Assembly (NCBI GenBank): GCA_014773175.1
Contig: VXCM01002118.1
Coordinates: forward strand, 62,001 to 126,000
Direction: 5' to 3'
Origin: Lucifuga dentata
Lineage: Eukaryota > Chordata > Actinopteri > Ophidiiformes > Bythitidae
Length of the DNA stretch: 64,000 nt
How positions within the stretch are numbered: the first letter of the stretch is position 1; every line of letters begins with the position of its first letter. The notes below the pieces were generated by a model. It saw only the letters and a program-made list of their open reading frames with translations. It searched no databases and was not told where the DNA came from. This document shows, piece by piece, positions 38,601 through 49,440 of the stretch. A program made the position numbers and the translations under genes.

Positions 38601-41600
38601 TCATTGTTTTCTACTGTATCTAATATATCTATGGTGGCATTTTAACATAATTTACATAATATTTTTCTGAAAGTCTCAGTTTAAAATCTGTAGGTTTGGA
38701 AGCAGAAGTCCTGAGAGTTAAATAATGGTAAGCAGGTTGTAGGCAATTATTAGCTGAGTTGATAACATTAATAAACTCTACAGGGATGGCCATCAATCAT
38801 GTGCAATTTGTCCTCCTTTTACCCAAATTTGGAATGCACAGTTCTCTTCTTCACATGCTTGTGGCTGCTAATTCCACTGCTGTGGAAAGTGTTGACGCCA
38901 CGTTTCTGTGGCACGTCATTTCTTTTCACTTGCTACTTAAGTATTACTAGGAACGGTCAAACTTTCCCTCCCAGATCCTGCTCCTCTTTGTGCAGGAACC
39001 CCGAGGAGGACGAGGAAGCTCGGTAGCTTCCCACATGCTAACCCTGACTTCAAAAGAAAAGACTTTTACTAGAAGAGTCTTAAGATTTTAGGTATTGAAG
39101 GGAGAACAGAATTGACATTTTAAAAACAAATATATCAATTTGAACAGACAGGAACTGAACATTGCAGTAAACTCTGAAGTCCCTATCTGGTCCAAGAACA
39201 CTAGAACACAGTGTCCATGAAGTTGGTGAAAAGCTTGTGTGTGTGTGTGAGTGTTCACATCCTACAGGCCTACTGCCAAACAGCGTTACACTGTAAAAAG
39301 GATTATAGGCTGCCTGTACCATTCAACCTCCATCTATGGATTCATTGGCCGGCCTGACTCTCCCTGCTGCTCTTCTATTGGCCGGTTCAGCGTTCCAGAT
39401 CAGTTCCCTGTTTACTGGAGCGACACAAGAATAGAAACACCTGAACATCTGCTTCTACTCCTTCCCAAATACGTTCTGTGTCCAAACGCTGACAATGTGT
39501 CTTGACAAAACATGCCTTGTTCTTCTCCATTGCTATATTCCTGATTTTGCTGCAGACGTAACTCAGCATTTTGATTCACTTCACAGTCAGATTAGCAGCT
39601 CTAAAACTGGAAGAAACTCAGGCCCCATTTACATCTGGCATTAAAATGTGATCTGTGGATAAAATCGATTTAAAACCGTTCTCGTTATCTCGATTCTGCA
39701 CGCATTGTGATCAGATCTCAGTAGGTGGGTCGTTAGGCAGTTCGGTAGACGTGTTCACTCTTTGCTCAATAGATGAGCTTCATCCATTTTTTAAAAAAAT
39801 ACTTTAATTGGGCTGATGTTGCATGTTCAGGTACACATTTAAAGCTACTACAGTTTAAAACACACATCGAAATTCATTTCGATCGTGACGTGTTTTGTGT
39901 GAGTTTACGCCTTGCATTAACATGGATTGCTCCTTATCTGGATAATCTGGCTACAGATCGTTTTAAAGGCATACTGTCAGTTTAATGGCTCTACTGTACA
40001 TTTCCTCCTTGCCTGAGATCACATCAAAGCTTCTGTACTCCAAGTCTAGTAAGTTCCAGAAGCAGCCGGTAAATGCTGCTGCATGTTGCATATCATTTAA
40101 CACAGACTGGCACCAGCTACACAAACTACAGAAATCTATTGACGTGATACCATGATACGTATGATACATTATACATGGCAGATGTACAAAACCACTGCAG
40201 AGGAATTGACCAGTAAACTGACCTGTTTCCAGTCTAGAAACTGAAAATTACCTGAAAACATCCATTTAAGATGTTGGAATTCACTGTTCTTTGTGAACAA
40301 AACTTCCATAAACCTGCAATCTAATGATGTCCTACCCCTTTTGAGAACCACAGAGAAGAAGGTTCATCATACTGTACTTGAAGCACTTGCAGTCATGTAG
40401 TAAAAAGTTGGAGTACAAAGGAAACAACCAGTTTTTTTCTAATTATCTGTCTCTTCTATGATAGATTTCTCTTTGTTTGATTAAAATTGGTACACTAAAA
40501 TGTGACAAGTTGATCTTACTTAAAAAAAATCTAGGAAACCGATTGCCTTGAAAAAGGTAAGTAAATATAACTATTAGTCTTGTGTTTACTTTATGTCTAC
40601 TTGAACTTAAGAAAGCAACTTAATTACTTACTTGAACTTAATTGAAGCAACATGTGGATATTTTGAAGCATTTAAGGGTGGATTTTCCCTTTAATTCTGC
40701 TCGCTACCTTCGTCTCCTGTCACATGTTTGTCATTATTAATTAGCCACATCTTTCCGTTCCCATTTCGTTTCTTATTCAGCTTGAAACTGCAAGTCAGAA
40801 TTCCAACAAAGTCACGAGAAGCAATACTCCACGCTTCTTCGTACTGCATGATGCATCGCTTGGGGCCTGACGTGAGAGAGATCTGAGGTTGTTAACACAA
40901 AGAGTTGTTCAAATTAACAATGGGAATATGATTCCCTGGAGGGCAACAAACCCACAAGTCTGTCTACACTTGGCCTAGATAGTTCCTTGCAGACTTCCCC
41001 ACGCCAGGCGTTTCTCCTGCACTACTGCTGCAGGATCTTACTATCACTTCCTCTTGGGGATAGAGAATCAGTGCCGCAGTGGTGCAGCAGGCATGTAAAA
41101 ACTGGGGCTTCCGTTCCGTCTATGATGGCTGTAACACCTCTGGACTCAGAGCTTTGATCCGAAGGAGTCCAAAGGAAGGCCGTCCATCATCATGCATCGC
41201 ACACCTCGCTCGTGGGCATGAGACGAAGCCGAAGGCCCGATGAATGAAGTGTAAAAATACATAAGAGCATTTGATCTTTACCCTGGTAGAATCTTAATGG
41301 AAAGAGATTGCAGGCTACATGAAAGAGGGCGTAACCTCATAAAGAGAGGTCAGAGGTATCTACGAGCTCATATACACGAATGAGAGAGAGGATGGAGAAG
41401 ATGAGAAACTGATGGGGATGGAAAGAATGCTAAGAGGAACAAAAGCGAAAGGGTTTGTTGGACCTTGTTGACAGTACGAACCAAAAATGGTAAAAATAAA
41501 TAAAATACTGGTTGGATAATATACTCACTGTCAACTCATGATGTCTAGCCAAGAAAATGCTTCTAAGAGCATTTTTAGGTTTGAAGCACTTGAACAGACA

Positions 41601-43082
41601 ATCTCTCTCAATGTTTGGGTAATTTGATCAACAGCTACAACCAAAAATAGCTGTAACTGCCATATTTCCACTTTTATTGCCGACTACCTGTGTTGATTTT
41701 GACTCATCTAGCTGTCACCATCCATGCTGAAGGACATTTTGTTTGCTTATTTGTCAGTCATAAAACCTTTTTCTGCACTTTCTCGCTCATGTGTCAGGCT
41801 CCACCCAAGGACGTTTCAGAAATGAAGACAATAATACAGTAATTGAAAATAAAGTAAATGCTTTGCTGCTTCATATAGATCAGACTTCTCCGTGGGATTA
41901 CAGCGATGGAAACAGACCTGCAAATCGAGCAGCAGCTACCTCAGCCTTTATGACAGATTACATAGCAGGGTGAATATCAGGATCCTTCCATGCCTGTGTC
42001 ATCCAATTTGTGTATTCGGTTTATTAAACGGGCTTAGGTGACTAACAAACAATTCTTATTCACACAGTGGCCTGTTAAAGGCAAAAGGGCTCCTGATGGG
42101 GAAAGCAGACATCAGCAAAACATGGAGACAAGACAAGCAGGTTAGCATAGCAGATGTTTGTCGGTATTGAATCTGTGTCAAATGCCAAGTTTAGTGACTC
42201 TGCATGCAGAATTTGAACTTGAACCTTTGCACGAACAAACTTTCAGCCACAGATAAGGTAAATAGTCCAAACACACAAATATTGTTAAATCTATAAAATT
42301 GCTCTTTGAAGTGTAACCTGTATGCTCAGTGAAAAAAATATTAATAAAAATGAGTTTTTTCACCCAATTTCTTGGTACTGGTTCTATCACTTCCAACTGA
42401 ATTATCTTTGATCTTTATGTATGGAAAAGCCAAACATGAACATAATCTCAACATTTGAGAAGATGCAGAATATTACAACATCCCTGTAACAAGGACTTCA
42501 AACTAAATATTGGCTCCTGACATCCAATAAATCAAACCCACAACTATTACCTGCCAGACAGAAGGACACAAAAGACAATATGAATGAGTGGACACCTATC
42601 AATATAATATCAATAGATTATACCAACAGATCCCTGTACTTCCACCTAGTATTGATCAATAGGTGTATTATGTAAAGTTGCACAGGAGATGCATTCAGGT
42701 TCATCTGGGTTAAAAATAAAAGACACATCCATCCTCTCCCACAGCAAGTATTTTATGACTTCTAAGTGAATTTATGACTTTTCTGCACTTTGTGGTGTTT
42801 TCATCCATTGTGGCACCACTATAATATGCCTATAATATTCCGATTGTGATACTGATCCACAGGGTTGCTAAAATGAAGCTGTATCTCACCTTTGAGCAGG
42901 GGCAGCGGGGTGAGCTCCACCTGGGAGCTCTGGTAGCGGAACTGGGACGAGCTGTGGGACCTCCTCTGCCGGGCTCTGCGCATCGACCTGCGGGGGAAAC
43001 CGTCCACCTTCTCCGCGGAGGGCACAGAGAAACCGGTGGTCGGCGAGGAAGGGCTGGTCGGAGGCAGCTTGGTCGTCTCCAT
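13552..43082 (-). CDS. ppp2r5b: PP2A regulatory subunit B56 beta
   Basis: Thirteen coding exons on the minus strand: 43082-42890, 26951-26755, 24281-24180, 23170-23078, 22930-22800, 21666-21607, 19850-19742, 16566-16513, 16269-16219, 16051-15932, 15436-15309, 14142-14041 and 13795-13552. Every junction keeps frame, giving 1584 nt and 527 aa (human PPP2R5B is 497). The start METTKLPP and the segment [20 protein letters not shown] are B56-beta-like. The HEAT-like B56 core follows: [69 protein letters not shown] and [20 protein letters not shown]56 subunits hold the PP2A core and select substrates through LxxIxE motifs. The last exon adds a Glu/Arg-rich then Ser/Gly-rich tail that is longer than in human. 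Many exons have CA or TG repeats right at the intron edges. Intron 10 has an N gap and intron 1 is 16 kb. Confidence 0.95.
14326..14375. repeat. (GAA)n/(GGA)n microsatellite
   Basis: Purine-only trinucleotide run in ppp2r5b intron 11. Confidence 0.8.
14436..15065 (-). mobile_element. TIR element of the AAAGGACCATACC family in ppp2r5b intron 11
   Basis: Left end TTTAAAGGACCATACCATCC, right end CCGGAATGGTCCTTTAA. The interior orientation is opposite to the copy at 10680. It includes the artefactual duplication 14687-14750 / 14752-14815 around the N at 14751, so its true length is about 565 bp. Confidence 0.8.
15519..15662. other. Assembly gap (144 N)
   Basis: Run of N in ppp2r5b intron 10 between poly-G and GA-repeat sequence. 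The gap does not touch an exon. Confidence 0.98.
15663..15930. repeat. GA-rich simple repeat (CT on the transcript strand)
   Basis: Imperfect GA repeats with CAAACAGAGAGA and GGAAGG interruptions. On the ppp2r5b strand this is a long CU tract that begins immediately after the exon 10 donor. Confidence 0.85.
16052..16088. repeat. (CA)n microsatellite touching the ppp2r5b exon 10 acceptor
   Basis: On the transcript strand this is (TG)n running straight into the TAG of the 3' splice site, with no pyrimidine tract between. Confidence 0.85.
16274..16317. repeat. (CA)n microsatellite at the ppp2r5b exon 9 acceptor
   Basis: On the transcript strand (TG)n lies only a few bases before TTTAG. Confidence 0.85.
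16597..16633. repeat. (CA)n microsatellite in ppp2r5b intron 7
   Basis: On the transcript strand (TG)n lies about 30 nt upstream of the exon 8 acceptor. Confidence 0.85.
17761..18327 (+). mobile_element. TIR element of the AAAGGACCATACC family in ppp2r5b intron 7
   Basis: Full-length copy of about 567 bp. Left end TTTTAAAGGACCATACCGGC, right end GGCCGGTATGGTCCTTTAA. It is one of the best-preserved copies and useful as a reference for the family. Confidence 0.85.
19676..19709. repeat. (CA)n microsatellite in ppp2r5b intron 7
   Basis: Lies about 32 bp beyond the exon 7 donor. On the transcript strand it is (TG)n. Confidence 0.8.
20205..20242 (+). mobile_element. Fragment of the AAAGGACCATACC TIR family (right end only)
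   Basis: Matches the right terminal repeat (GGTATGGTCCTTTAA) with no left partner nearby. Confidence 0.6.
21551..21600. repeat. (GT)n microsatellite at the ppp2r5b exon 6 donor
   Basis: On the transcript strand it reads as (AC)n beginning about 7 nt after the 5' splice site. Confidence 0.85.
22010..22290 (-). mobile_element. Common teleost interspersed repeat (probable non-LTR 3' end)
   Basis: Contains GGATCCACCCCTGGATCTGG, AGTTCATAACTTTTTGAGTA and TTCCTTGGCAGAGGTAA. I know these words as a frequent teleost repeat, probably the end of an RTE/Expander-type LINE. Class and orientation come from memory and are not verified. It lies in ppp2r5b intron 5. Confidence 0.45.
24652..25050 (-). mobile_element. 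TIR element of the AAAGGACCATACC family, internally deleted, in ppp2r5b intron 2
   Basis: Left end TTAAAGGACCATACCGTCC, right end GGTATGGTCCTTTAA. The left arm jumps early into interior sequence (TATGAAGTCCCGGTC), so part of the left half is missing. Confidence 0.75.
26200..26465. repeat. Degenerate ATGCTAA/AACATGC-rich repeat
   Basis: Words such as ATGCTAAC, ATGCTAAT, TTAGCATGCTA and AACATGCTA recur irregularly on both strands. It lies in ppp2r5b intron 2. Confidence 0.55.
27566..27735. repeat. Imperfect duplication with an inverted core
   Basis: The phrase GCAGCAAAACATCCATATTT occurs at about 27596 and again near 27690. Between the copies, CAAGTTGATTGATGATTCAG and its near-complement GAGTCATCAATCAACTTG could form a hairpin. 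Confidence 0.6.
30841..31404. mobile_element. Non-autonomous DNA element with TIRs
   Basis: The left end ATGATGCATTCGACAGACCT and the right end, which reads ATGCTGCGTTCGACAGACCT on the minus strand, form matched inverted termini. The interior has further inverted words (GGAGCTCCGGCTGGGAAA against GGAATTCCAACTGGAAAA). No transposase frame is seen. A target-site duplication could not be fixed. Confidence 0.55.
32394..32514. other. Assembly gap (121 N)
   Basis: Run of N in ppp2r5b intron 1, followed by GA repeats. Confidence 0.98.
32734..32772. repeat. (TC)n microsatellite
   Basis: Near-uninterrupted dinucleotide tract in ppp2r5b intron 1. Confidence 0.85.
32840..32928. repeat. Long (GT)n microsatellite
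   Basis: About 90 bp of GT with one ambiguous base, among the longest dinucleotide tracts in the window. The true length is uncertain because of the N. Confidence 0.85.
33108..33276. repeat. Two (GA)n microsatellites
   Basis: Tracts at about 33109-33148 and 33245-33276 separated by unique sequence. Confidence 0.8.
34167..34700 (+). mobile_element. TIR element of the AAAGGACCATACC family in ppp2r5b intron 1
   Basis: Left end TTTAAAGGACCATACTGTCC, right end GGTATGCTCCTTTAA. The interior is cut by a poly-T and N at about 34415-34435. Compared with the copy at 17761, roughly 60-70 bp are missing there, so that N likely hides a small gap. Confidence 0.75.
35629..35669. repeat. (CA)n microsatellite
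   Basis: Uninterrupted CA tract in ppp2r5b intron 1. Confidence 0.85.
39621..39975. repeat. Diverged dispersed repeat related to 30354-30480
   Basis: Starts GGCCCCATTTACATCTGGCA and includes GCATTGTGATCAGATCTCAG and ATAGATGAGCTTC. The segment at 30354-30480 shows the same order of words (GCATTGTGATGGGGTCTCAG, ATGGATGAGCTTC). A third similar start, CCCATTTACACCTGATGACT, is near 37930. Probably an old non-autonomous DNA element. Confidence 0.45.
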
Positions 43083-44135
43083 GATGGAGATGGTGGTGAG
43101 GGGCTCCTGCGTGCTGCTGTGTGCTTATGTGCGTAAAAGGATGTCTGGGTGAATGGAGAAGAGGATGGAGGAGTGTGGGTGGCTTTCTGAATCACAGATG
43201 GTTTATCAATTGATCAGAGTGAATCGCTCTGGGATGGTGGAGGAAGAAGACGGGGAGGAATGAGGACGGGGGGAAGATAAAGAAGGAGGGAGGCGGAGGA
43301 GAGGTGAGGAGATACGGAGGTATATCTGGATGTCCAGTCCCGTGTGTGTTCGCCTCGCNGGAGGAGAGGTGAGGAGATACGGAGGTATATCTGGATGTCC
43401 AGTCCCGTGTGTGTTCGCCTCGCTGTGTGTATCACGGCCGGACTGGAAACAGCAGCAGCAGCAGCATCCCTGATCCTTTATTTTTCACGCTCAGATGAAA
43501 AATTGCGTGTGTATCATCCCCGTGGAGGAGTGTACAGCTACCAGATGATGCACAGACAGACGCCTCTCCTCCACACACACATACACACACACACGCACGC
43601 CTTTTCACTGCTGTATTGGCGTCACACACCGACTAAGTCATCGGCCTAAATTTGGACATTTATTTCTATATTTAACCACTGGATTATTGATCCCAGCACC
43701 ATGCGTAAAAACAAAATCACTGTAATCAAGCACCGATCAAGCACCGATTAACCTCCTTCTGCTCTGAGCAAACAGCGGGAGTCCAGATCGGTTTACAGTT
43801 TGCACAAAGATTCCGTCCACCTCATCAATGAGGCTCGTTATCAATAAAATCACTGATCGGTCCTGGCGGTGGATGAAGGTGATGATATCATAAAATCATC
43901 AATCTGGGCCCACCTCGGCTGCCGCATCACTGTTGTCCTTCTCGATCCTTGTAACGGCTCCTCTTTGACCGTCAAAACGCCCGTTCTTTCTTATATNTTT
44001 TTTTAATTTTCTCCTGGCCACGGTGCCTCCTTCTGGCGTCCTCCAACCGTATCAGGGCGGGGAAACGGTCCCTCACCGCACCGACATGTGCAGGTCCTCC
44101 GCCAGCGGCCGATGCAACACCGACTGCCGCTCCTN

Positions 44136-44175
<40 letters not shown>

Positions 44176-44478
44176 AAATTAGAAGCTCCTTCAGCCGGTA
44201 ACGGAAAGCTAAAGGTCCGTTTTACACAATAGAACCCGTCTGTGTCTGTGAGATTGACGCGGTTTATCCTGTCCCCCCTTCTCGGTTGCCTTTATCCGGT
44301 TGTCCTACAGCGTCTCAACAGCGTCAAGTGACATGGGGTGACAAAAGCAGATATAGGAAGTATCGCAATCTGGATTTCAAAATAAAATAAAGACAGGTTT
44401 GCCATCCATCTGGGAGCTTAGCATATTCCAGCAATGATTGGGCAAGAGAAGGTGGAATCCTTCATAATCACCATAGAT

Positions 44479-44650
44479 CAGTGGATCTCATCCTGGTATT
44501 CAATAGCAGCAATATTCTATTTCTTTCTGCATCTCTAACCACACTTGCATAGCCTAATCAGGTGAGTTCCCTTAATCAAGAGTTTGTGATTGTCAGAGAA
44601 GGGAAAGAAGCAGTACCATAGTTTTTGAGGACCAGGATTGAGAACCACTG
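44479..44650. mobile_element. hAT-like MITE
   Basis: The termini CAGTGGATCTCATCCTGGT and ACCAGGATTGAGAACCACTG are inverted copies of each other and resemble the CAGxGGTTCTCAAxC ends of hAT elements. About 172 bp, non-coding. No clear 8-bp target duplication is seen. Confidence 0.6.
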
Positions 44651-44659
44651 CTGGATAAC

Positions 44660-44868
44660 GGATCTCAAACCAGTTCCATGGAGGGCTGAGAAGCTGCAGA
44701 TTTTCAGTCCAGCCATAAACTTCTCCAGCTGAATTGACTGATTTGCTCCTGCCCTGATTGCTGATCATTGGAATCAGCTGGCATATTTTTTTATTTTTTA
44801 TTTTTTTCAGTTGGACTGAAAACCTGCAGCCCTTTGGCCCTCTGTGGCACATGGTTTGAGACCCATGC
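44660..44868. mobile_element. Second hAT-like MITE with long imperfect TIRs
   Basis: The left arm GGATCTCAAACCAGTTCCAT followed by GCTGCAGATTTTCAGTCCAG pairs with the right arm, whose complement reads GGGTCTCAAACCATGTGCCA followed by GCTGCAGGTTTTCAGTCCAA. The arms are about 50 bp each. Confidence 0.6.
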
Positions 44869-45660
44869 CATGCTATAGATTCACCAGCTATGAACATTTC
44901 TCCACCCATAAGTGACAAACATGACTATCCAAAGACAGCCAGATTTACCAGATTTTCCTCTCTTACCCCTAATGGTGCAGATCTAAAGCAATAACAATTA
45001 TGTTAATAGCCTAAATTTTAATGGTGCCACCTGACTATTGGCTTATGTAAAGCAAGTTTTTATTAATAAGTAAGGAAAAAGTAAGAGCAACAAGATAATA
45101 TCTAACATCAAACTATCTGTAACAGCGATTTTAGAAGGAGCAAAGCAGTAACTGATATGTGATAAAATCTTTGTTATCTTTGATGATATCAGACCTGAGA
45201 TACTAAAATACTATTGTTAGGTTGCAACTAGTGTTTTATTTTGAAGGCGCTACCGGATGCAGTTTTACCTGACTATGGCTGCGCTGACATGGTTCCTGAA
45301 CCTGAGGTGGTGCAGGGAGAGAGGGATGAGGCTCCTCACTGCGGATGACGCTTTTGGAGAGATTTATTTATTTATTTATTTTCTTTTATTTATGTGGCCT
45401 GGCTCGCCTTTTAAACCCGGTTCATTTTAACCGGAGGAGTCATTAGATCCTCCTTCATTTTTTACTCCCCTGCTCCTCTTCCGTCACCTCTACCAAGCAG
45501 CTGGAAGGCTTCCGTCCCTTTTTAATAATTCCGTGTTTTATAATCGCTCCAGCTCCTTCTTCTCCAGCGGCGGAACGTTTTGACGTTCAGTGTTTCTGTC
45601 TGTCTCCCCGCCTCCCCCATCTTTCCCCATTTTTCCTCCTTTCCTATTTGGCGTGAGCAC

Positions 45661-45670
45661 GTGTGTGTGT

Positions 45671-45706
<36 letters not shown>
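45661..45706. repeat. (GT)n microsatellite
   Basis: Tract with one TAT interruption, upstream of ppp2r5b. Confidence 0.85.
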
Positions 45707-45707
<1 letters not shown>

Positions 45708-45796
45708 GTACTTGGCTTTGAGGATCAAGTCCCATCCATTGTTCCTCTCCATCTCTTCACTAAGCTACTTGTTCTCTCTCTCTCTCCCTCTCTCTC

Positions 45797-45798
<2 letters not shown>

Positions 45799-45847
<49 letters not shown>
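45799..45847. repeat. (CA)n microsatellite
   Basis: Long CA tract preceded by CT repeats at 45774-45797. Confidence 0.85.
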
Positions 45848-45848
<1 letters not shown>

Positions 45849-46195
45849 TCAAAGTCACACCTTTGCTGTTGTGTTTCCAGCTGCTGTTCCACGCACACTT
45901 CATCCTCACAATCTTATAATAAAGGGGTTTGTGTAAGATACGCACCTGCGCTCCTTCATCCTCCTCCTCCTCTTCTGTAGCAGGTAAACTCAGCCTTCTG
46001 GGAAAAAGGGGGCACCGGCAGTCCGGTAAACGGCAGAGGAGAGGCCAGTGCTGCTCTCCTTCATGTCTTCCTTTAAAGACAGAACTCTATAAGCAATATG
46101 AAAAACAGCACTCTATTAAAATATTCTATAAATATTCTAATTACAATGTTGTGAATAACCTTTTGATAATCTAATATTGAGTTAAAAGTCTATAA

Positions 46196-46671
46196 TTAAA
46201 GGACCATTCCATCCATTTTGCATGTTTGAGCCTAATATATTTAATTTTTATGCACTTAACGTTACTGACAATTATTTTCAAATGGAATGGTGAAATTGTT
46301 TCGAAGTTTCGTAATTTTAGTGTTTAAGCGCAATAAAAAGTGAGGAGTGAATGTACGTCTCCACCAAAAGAAGACCTGCGTTTGTCAAAAAATTTAAATG
46401 ACTGTGACTTCATAAGACTGTGTAAGAAACATGGATTTTTAAGGTGAGTGTATCGCTTGAATATTTGATTTTGAAAGATTAAAAAATTTTGCAAAAGCTG
46501 AAATACAGTTTTCTCCTTTGGGAAATGATTGACAGTTAAACTTATGTGTATGAAAATTGAATATATTAGGCTCAAACATGCAAAATGGTGGTATGGTCCT
46601 TTAATGANATGTGTATGAAAATTGAATATATTAGGCTCAAACATGCAAAATGGTGGTATGGTCCTTTAATG
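46196..46671 (+). mobile_element. TIR element of the AAAGGACCATACC family, internally deleted
   Basis: Left end ATTAAAGGACCATTCCATCC, right end GGTGGTATGGTCCTTTAAT. About 64 bp of the right arm is repeated on both sides of the N at 46608 (46544-46607 and 46609-46672), so the true right end is probably one of the two. Confidence 0.75.
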
Positions 46672-46754
46672 ACAAATAGTCTGAATAAATCAGAATACCA
46701 CTAAATTGAAATAATAGAATGATTTTATTTTTCCAAGTAACTTTTCTATGGCAA

Positions 46755-47352
46755 CCAGCAGAGGCATGTCACTGATTTGCAAGTCACAAGTAACTATCAG
46801 GTCTTGAGCCTGAAGTCAAGGCAGACAAGTCACAAGTTGCATCACAAGTCAAGAGTAACACGTATCAAAATGTCAAATTTATACAAATCACGAATACTTA
46901 AAATGTTATTACTTTCAAAAATAAGCATTGTAATTTAATGACAATAGAAATCGATATGACTATAAAATGTAATTTTGAAACTACACTAGTAATGTCTTGG
47001 TGAAATCATCAATCTAAAAGGTCTATTTCTTATCAATATTCAGAGGAAAATGCAACTAAAGAAACAACTTGAATGCAACATCACAAAATATGTCAGCTTG
47101 GCTCGCTCAGCAGATGGAAAGTGTTTTCAGGTGGAGTTTCCCTTTAACCTGGAAAGTTACTTAGCTAGCTTTAGTTTGAAGAAGGTGTCAAGCCTTTCAG
47201 AGTCAAAAGGCTCAAGTCCAAATGAAGTCACAAGTTGCTAGTGTCAAAGTCAAGTTGCTTTTTAAAATATATCAAGTGGAGTCACAATTTGGCAATTTTT
47301 GACTCAAGTCCAGGTCAAGTCTTCCTGGACCTCGAGTCCACATCACTAGTCA
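46755..47352. repeat. CAAGTC/CACAAGT-rich dispersed repeat
   Basis: Many copies of CAAGTCACAAGT, TCAAGTC and GAGTCCA concentrated at both ends of the segment, with AT-rich sequence between. The same words occur at about 8523-8640. Probably a diverged DNA element, but no clean termini were found. Confidence 0.5.
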
Positions 47353-49440
47353 TAAAACGCAGTCTTACACAAAACCATATGCTGGGAAACTCCAAAATAC
47401 ACACAATACAAAGTGTATATCAAACTAAATAATCTATGTTTCGTGTAAAATAAAATCATCATTTAAAAAATAAACAATCACAGTGTGTAAGCAGAATTCA
47501 TTCCTAAGCCCATCAAACACAATGTAAAGATATTCTTTTACACCACAGTTCCTAAAACAGGTTTGAGCAGCCTCATGATCGGTTACAGGGAGTCCCCTGA
47601 AAAATGAAGAAGTTTAATAACTCTGGAAATTAACACAATGAATAATTAATTAGGGAACTATTTTTATCAGAGATTTAACTCTCTGCTCACCAGACAATCA
47701 CGCTTTTTCTGAATATGTTACACCTAAATCATGTTGAAAACCCACATCCTGTATCATCATCGTCATCATCATCATCATCATCATAATTAATGACATTGCC
47801 AGCACATCATTTTTGGGGTAATCAGTGACCCTGTCGTCATGGTTACTAATGAAGCCATCCCTGATATCCTCATCATGCTGATTATTCTCTCTCCCTCTTG
47901 TAAAAATCCCACAGCAGCTTGGTTTATGACTTGACAGCTAGTCATCTAACATAAAAAACAATAATCTCATACGTCCATCCATTTAGCTGGATTTGGTCCT
48001 AAATAAACTAAACAATCTATTTAGTTAAATTTGTAAAATCATAGCTGCACAAAGAAAATCCAGTTGAATTCACAAAATGGCCATGAACATCATCATCATT
48101 CTATTATTTAAGGACAAAATAAATAATCTGCGCATATCATTAAATTATTAAATATGACTTTTTTTTATTTTTTGTATCAAACAAGGTAAAGATGTTAATT
48201 CATTCATCTAAAAATGAAATTAACTTTGGCACTTACTGTAGTTTCACACTGAGGCTACAGGCAGAAATGTAAAAAACATTCTCTTAATGAAACTTCCTCT
48301 TAAGTCCTAAATTTGTGAGTCAAAATTTCTTAATGTTCTGTTTTACAGTTTCATATCTTTTAAGGAACAGATCACAAATACTGTTCTTCTTCTTTAAATC
48401 AAAACTGCTACACTGATTGCATATTTGGTTACTATCGAACTAGTTTATTTTACAGATTTTGACATTTTGGCAGCTACAGAAAAGCGGTTTTAAAATCTGG
48501 TTCCAGTCTGAGACTTGGGAGAAGAAGCTGAATTAATGTTTCAGTCCAGACTTGTTTAGGTCTTTATTCATTTTTATGCTAAAATGTCCATGTATGAGTA
48601 ACTGCTAGCTAGTACAACTGGCAAATTTGCAAATTTTTAAACTCGCAAATTTGTGAGTTTTTAAACTAGCAAATTTGCCACTTTTTAAACTCAAAACAAT
48701 AATAAGGGGGAATCACCACCTTACGTTGTGACTATGCCTTATTAAATTATACCTTATTAAATTTGGAGTTTTTAAAACTCAGAAAAATAAGGAGAAATAG
48801 GAAATCGGAATTAACAGTCTCACGTTGTGACTATGCCTGCACATTATCTTATTAAATTATGCTTTTCCATCAGATTTCACAACAAGGAAATACTTGTGCT
48901 TGTAGTGCAATATCATGTATTACAATAAGCATACTGATTTTTAAAACTGGCAGATTAATTGTGACTATGCCTGCAGTACATGACATTATTAAATTATACA
49001 TTTCCATTGAATTTAGCAATTAAAAAAAACTGCTTTTAGCACAAAATCATCTAATTATCATACGCATGCGCAGACTTTTAAAACATATGGAATACGGACA
49101 GCATACTGACTTTTTTTTAGTTTTACTGGCAAATTTGCGCGTTTAAAAACTTGAAATAATCCCCCCTCGTTTTTTTTTTTTTTNCGTTTTTTTTTTTTTC
49201 TTTCATATGGCCCTAATATGCCGTCGTAGGCTAGTAAATGTCAAAATATCCATTTTAAGGTTGTTGGGTGTGGTGTTTTTGGCAAACTACACTCATCTTT
49301 TGGAAAAGGAACAAGACCTGCATCCTCTGTGCTGCTATTTGGCCCCACATGACTGAAACCAAGTTAACCAAACTTTGGAAATCAACTCCACATTTCAACT
49401 AAACCATCTAAACATGCCTTGTATGGCTACACATGCAGTG
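47353..49440. other. batf2: Downstream flank of the batf2-like gene
   Basis: No gene recognised. Contains a (CAT)n run near 47756-47783 and the tandem units at 48828-49085. The batf2-like 3' UTR must lie here; AATAAA on the minus strand occurs at 48563-48568 and 48444-48449, but neither is convincing. Confidence 0.4.
48828..49085. repeat. Two diverged tandem units of about 125-130 bp
   Basis: Both units start GTGACTATGCCTGCA, continue with TTATTAAATTAT and TTTCCAT, and end near a GACTTTTAAAAC-like phrase. A truncated unit precedes them at about 48728. Flanking sequence is rich in GCAAATTTGC and TTTTTAAACT words. Confidence 0.6.

Larger units (their letters stand above)
26952..42889. other. 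ppp2r5b intron 1 (about 16 kb), no other gene recognised
   Basis: Contains repeats and simple sequence described separately, and one N gap. No exon, snoRNA or tRNA was recognised on either strand. Open frames inside it, the longest 136 codons at 30631-31041, lack codon or domain signals and overlap a transposon-like element. Confidence 0.5.
43083..46195. other. 5' region of ppp2r5b and intergenic DNA
   Basis: The ppp2r5b 5' UTR and promoter should lie just above 43082, in GC-richer DNA. The copies 43295-43358 and 43360-43423 are an assembly duplication around the N at 43359. The rest holds microsatellites, hAT-like elements and no recognised gene. Confidence 0.45.
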
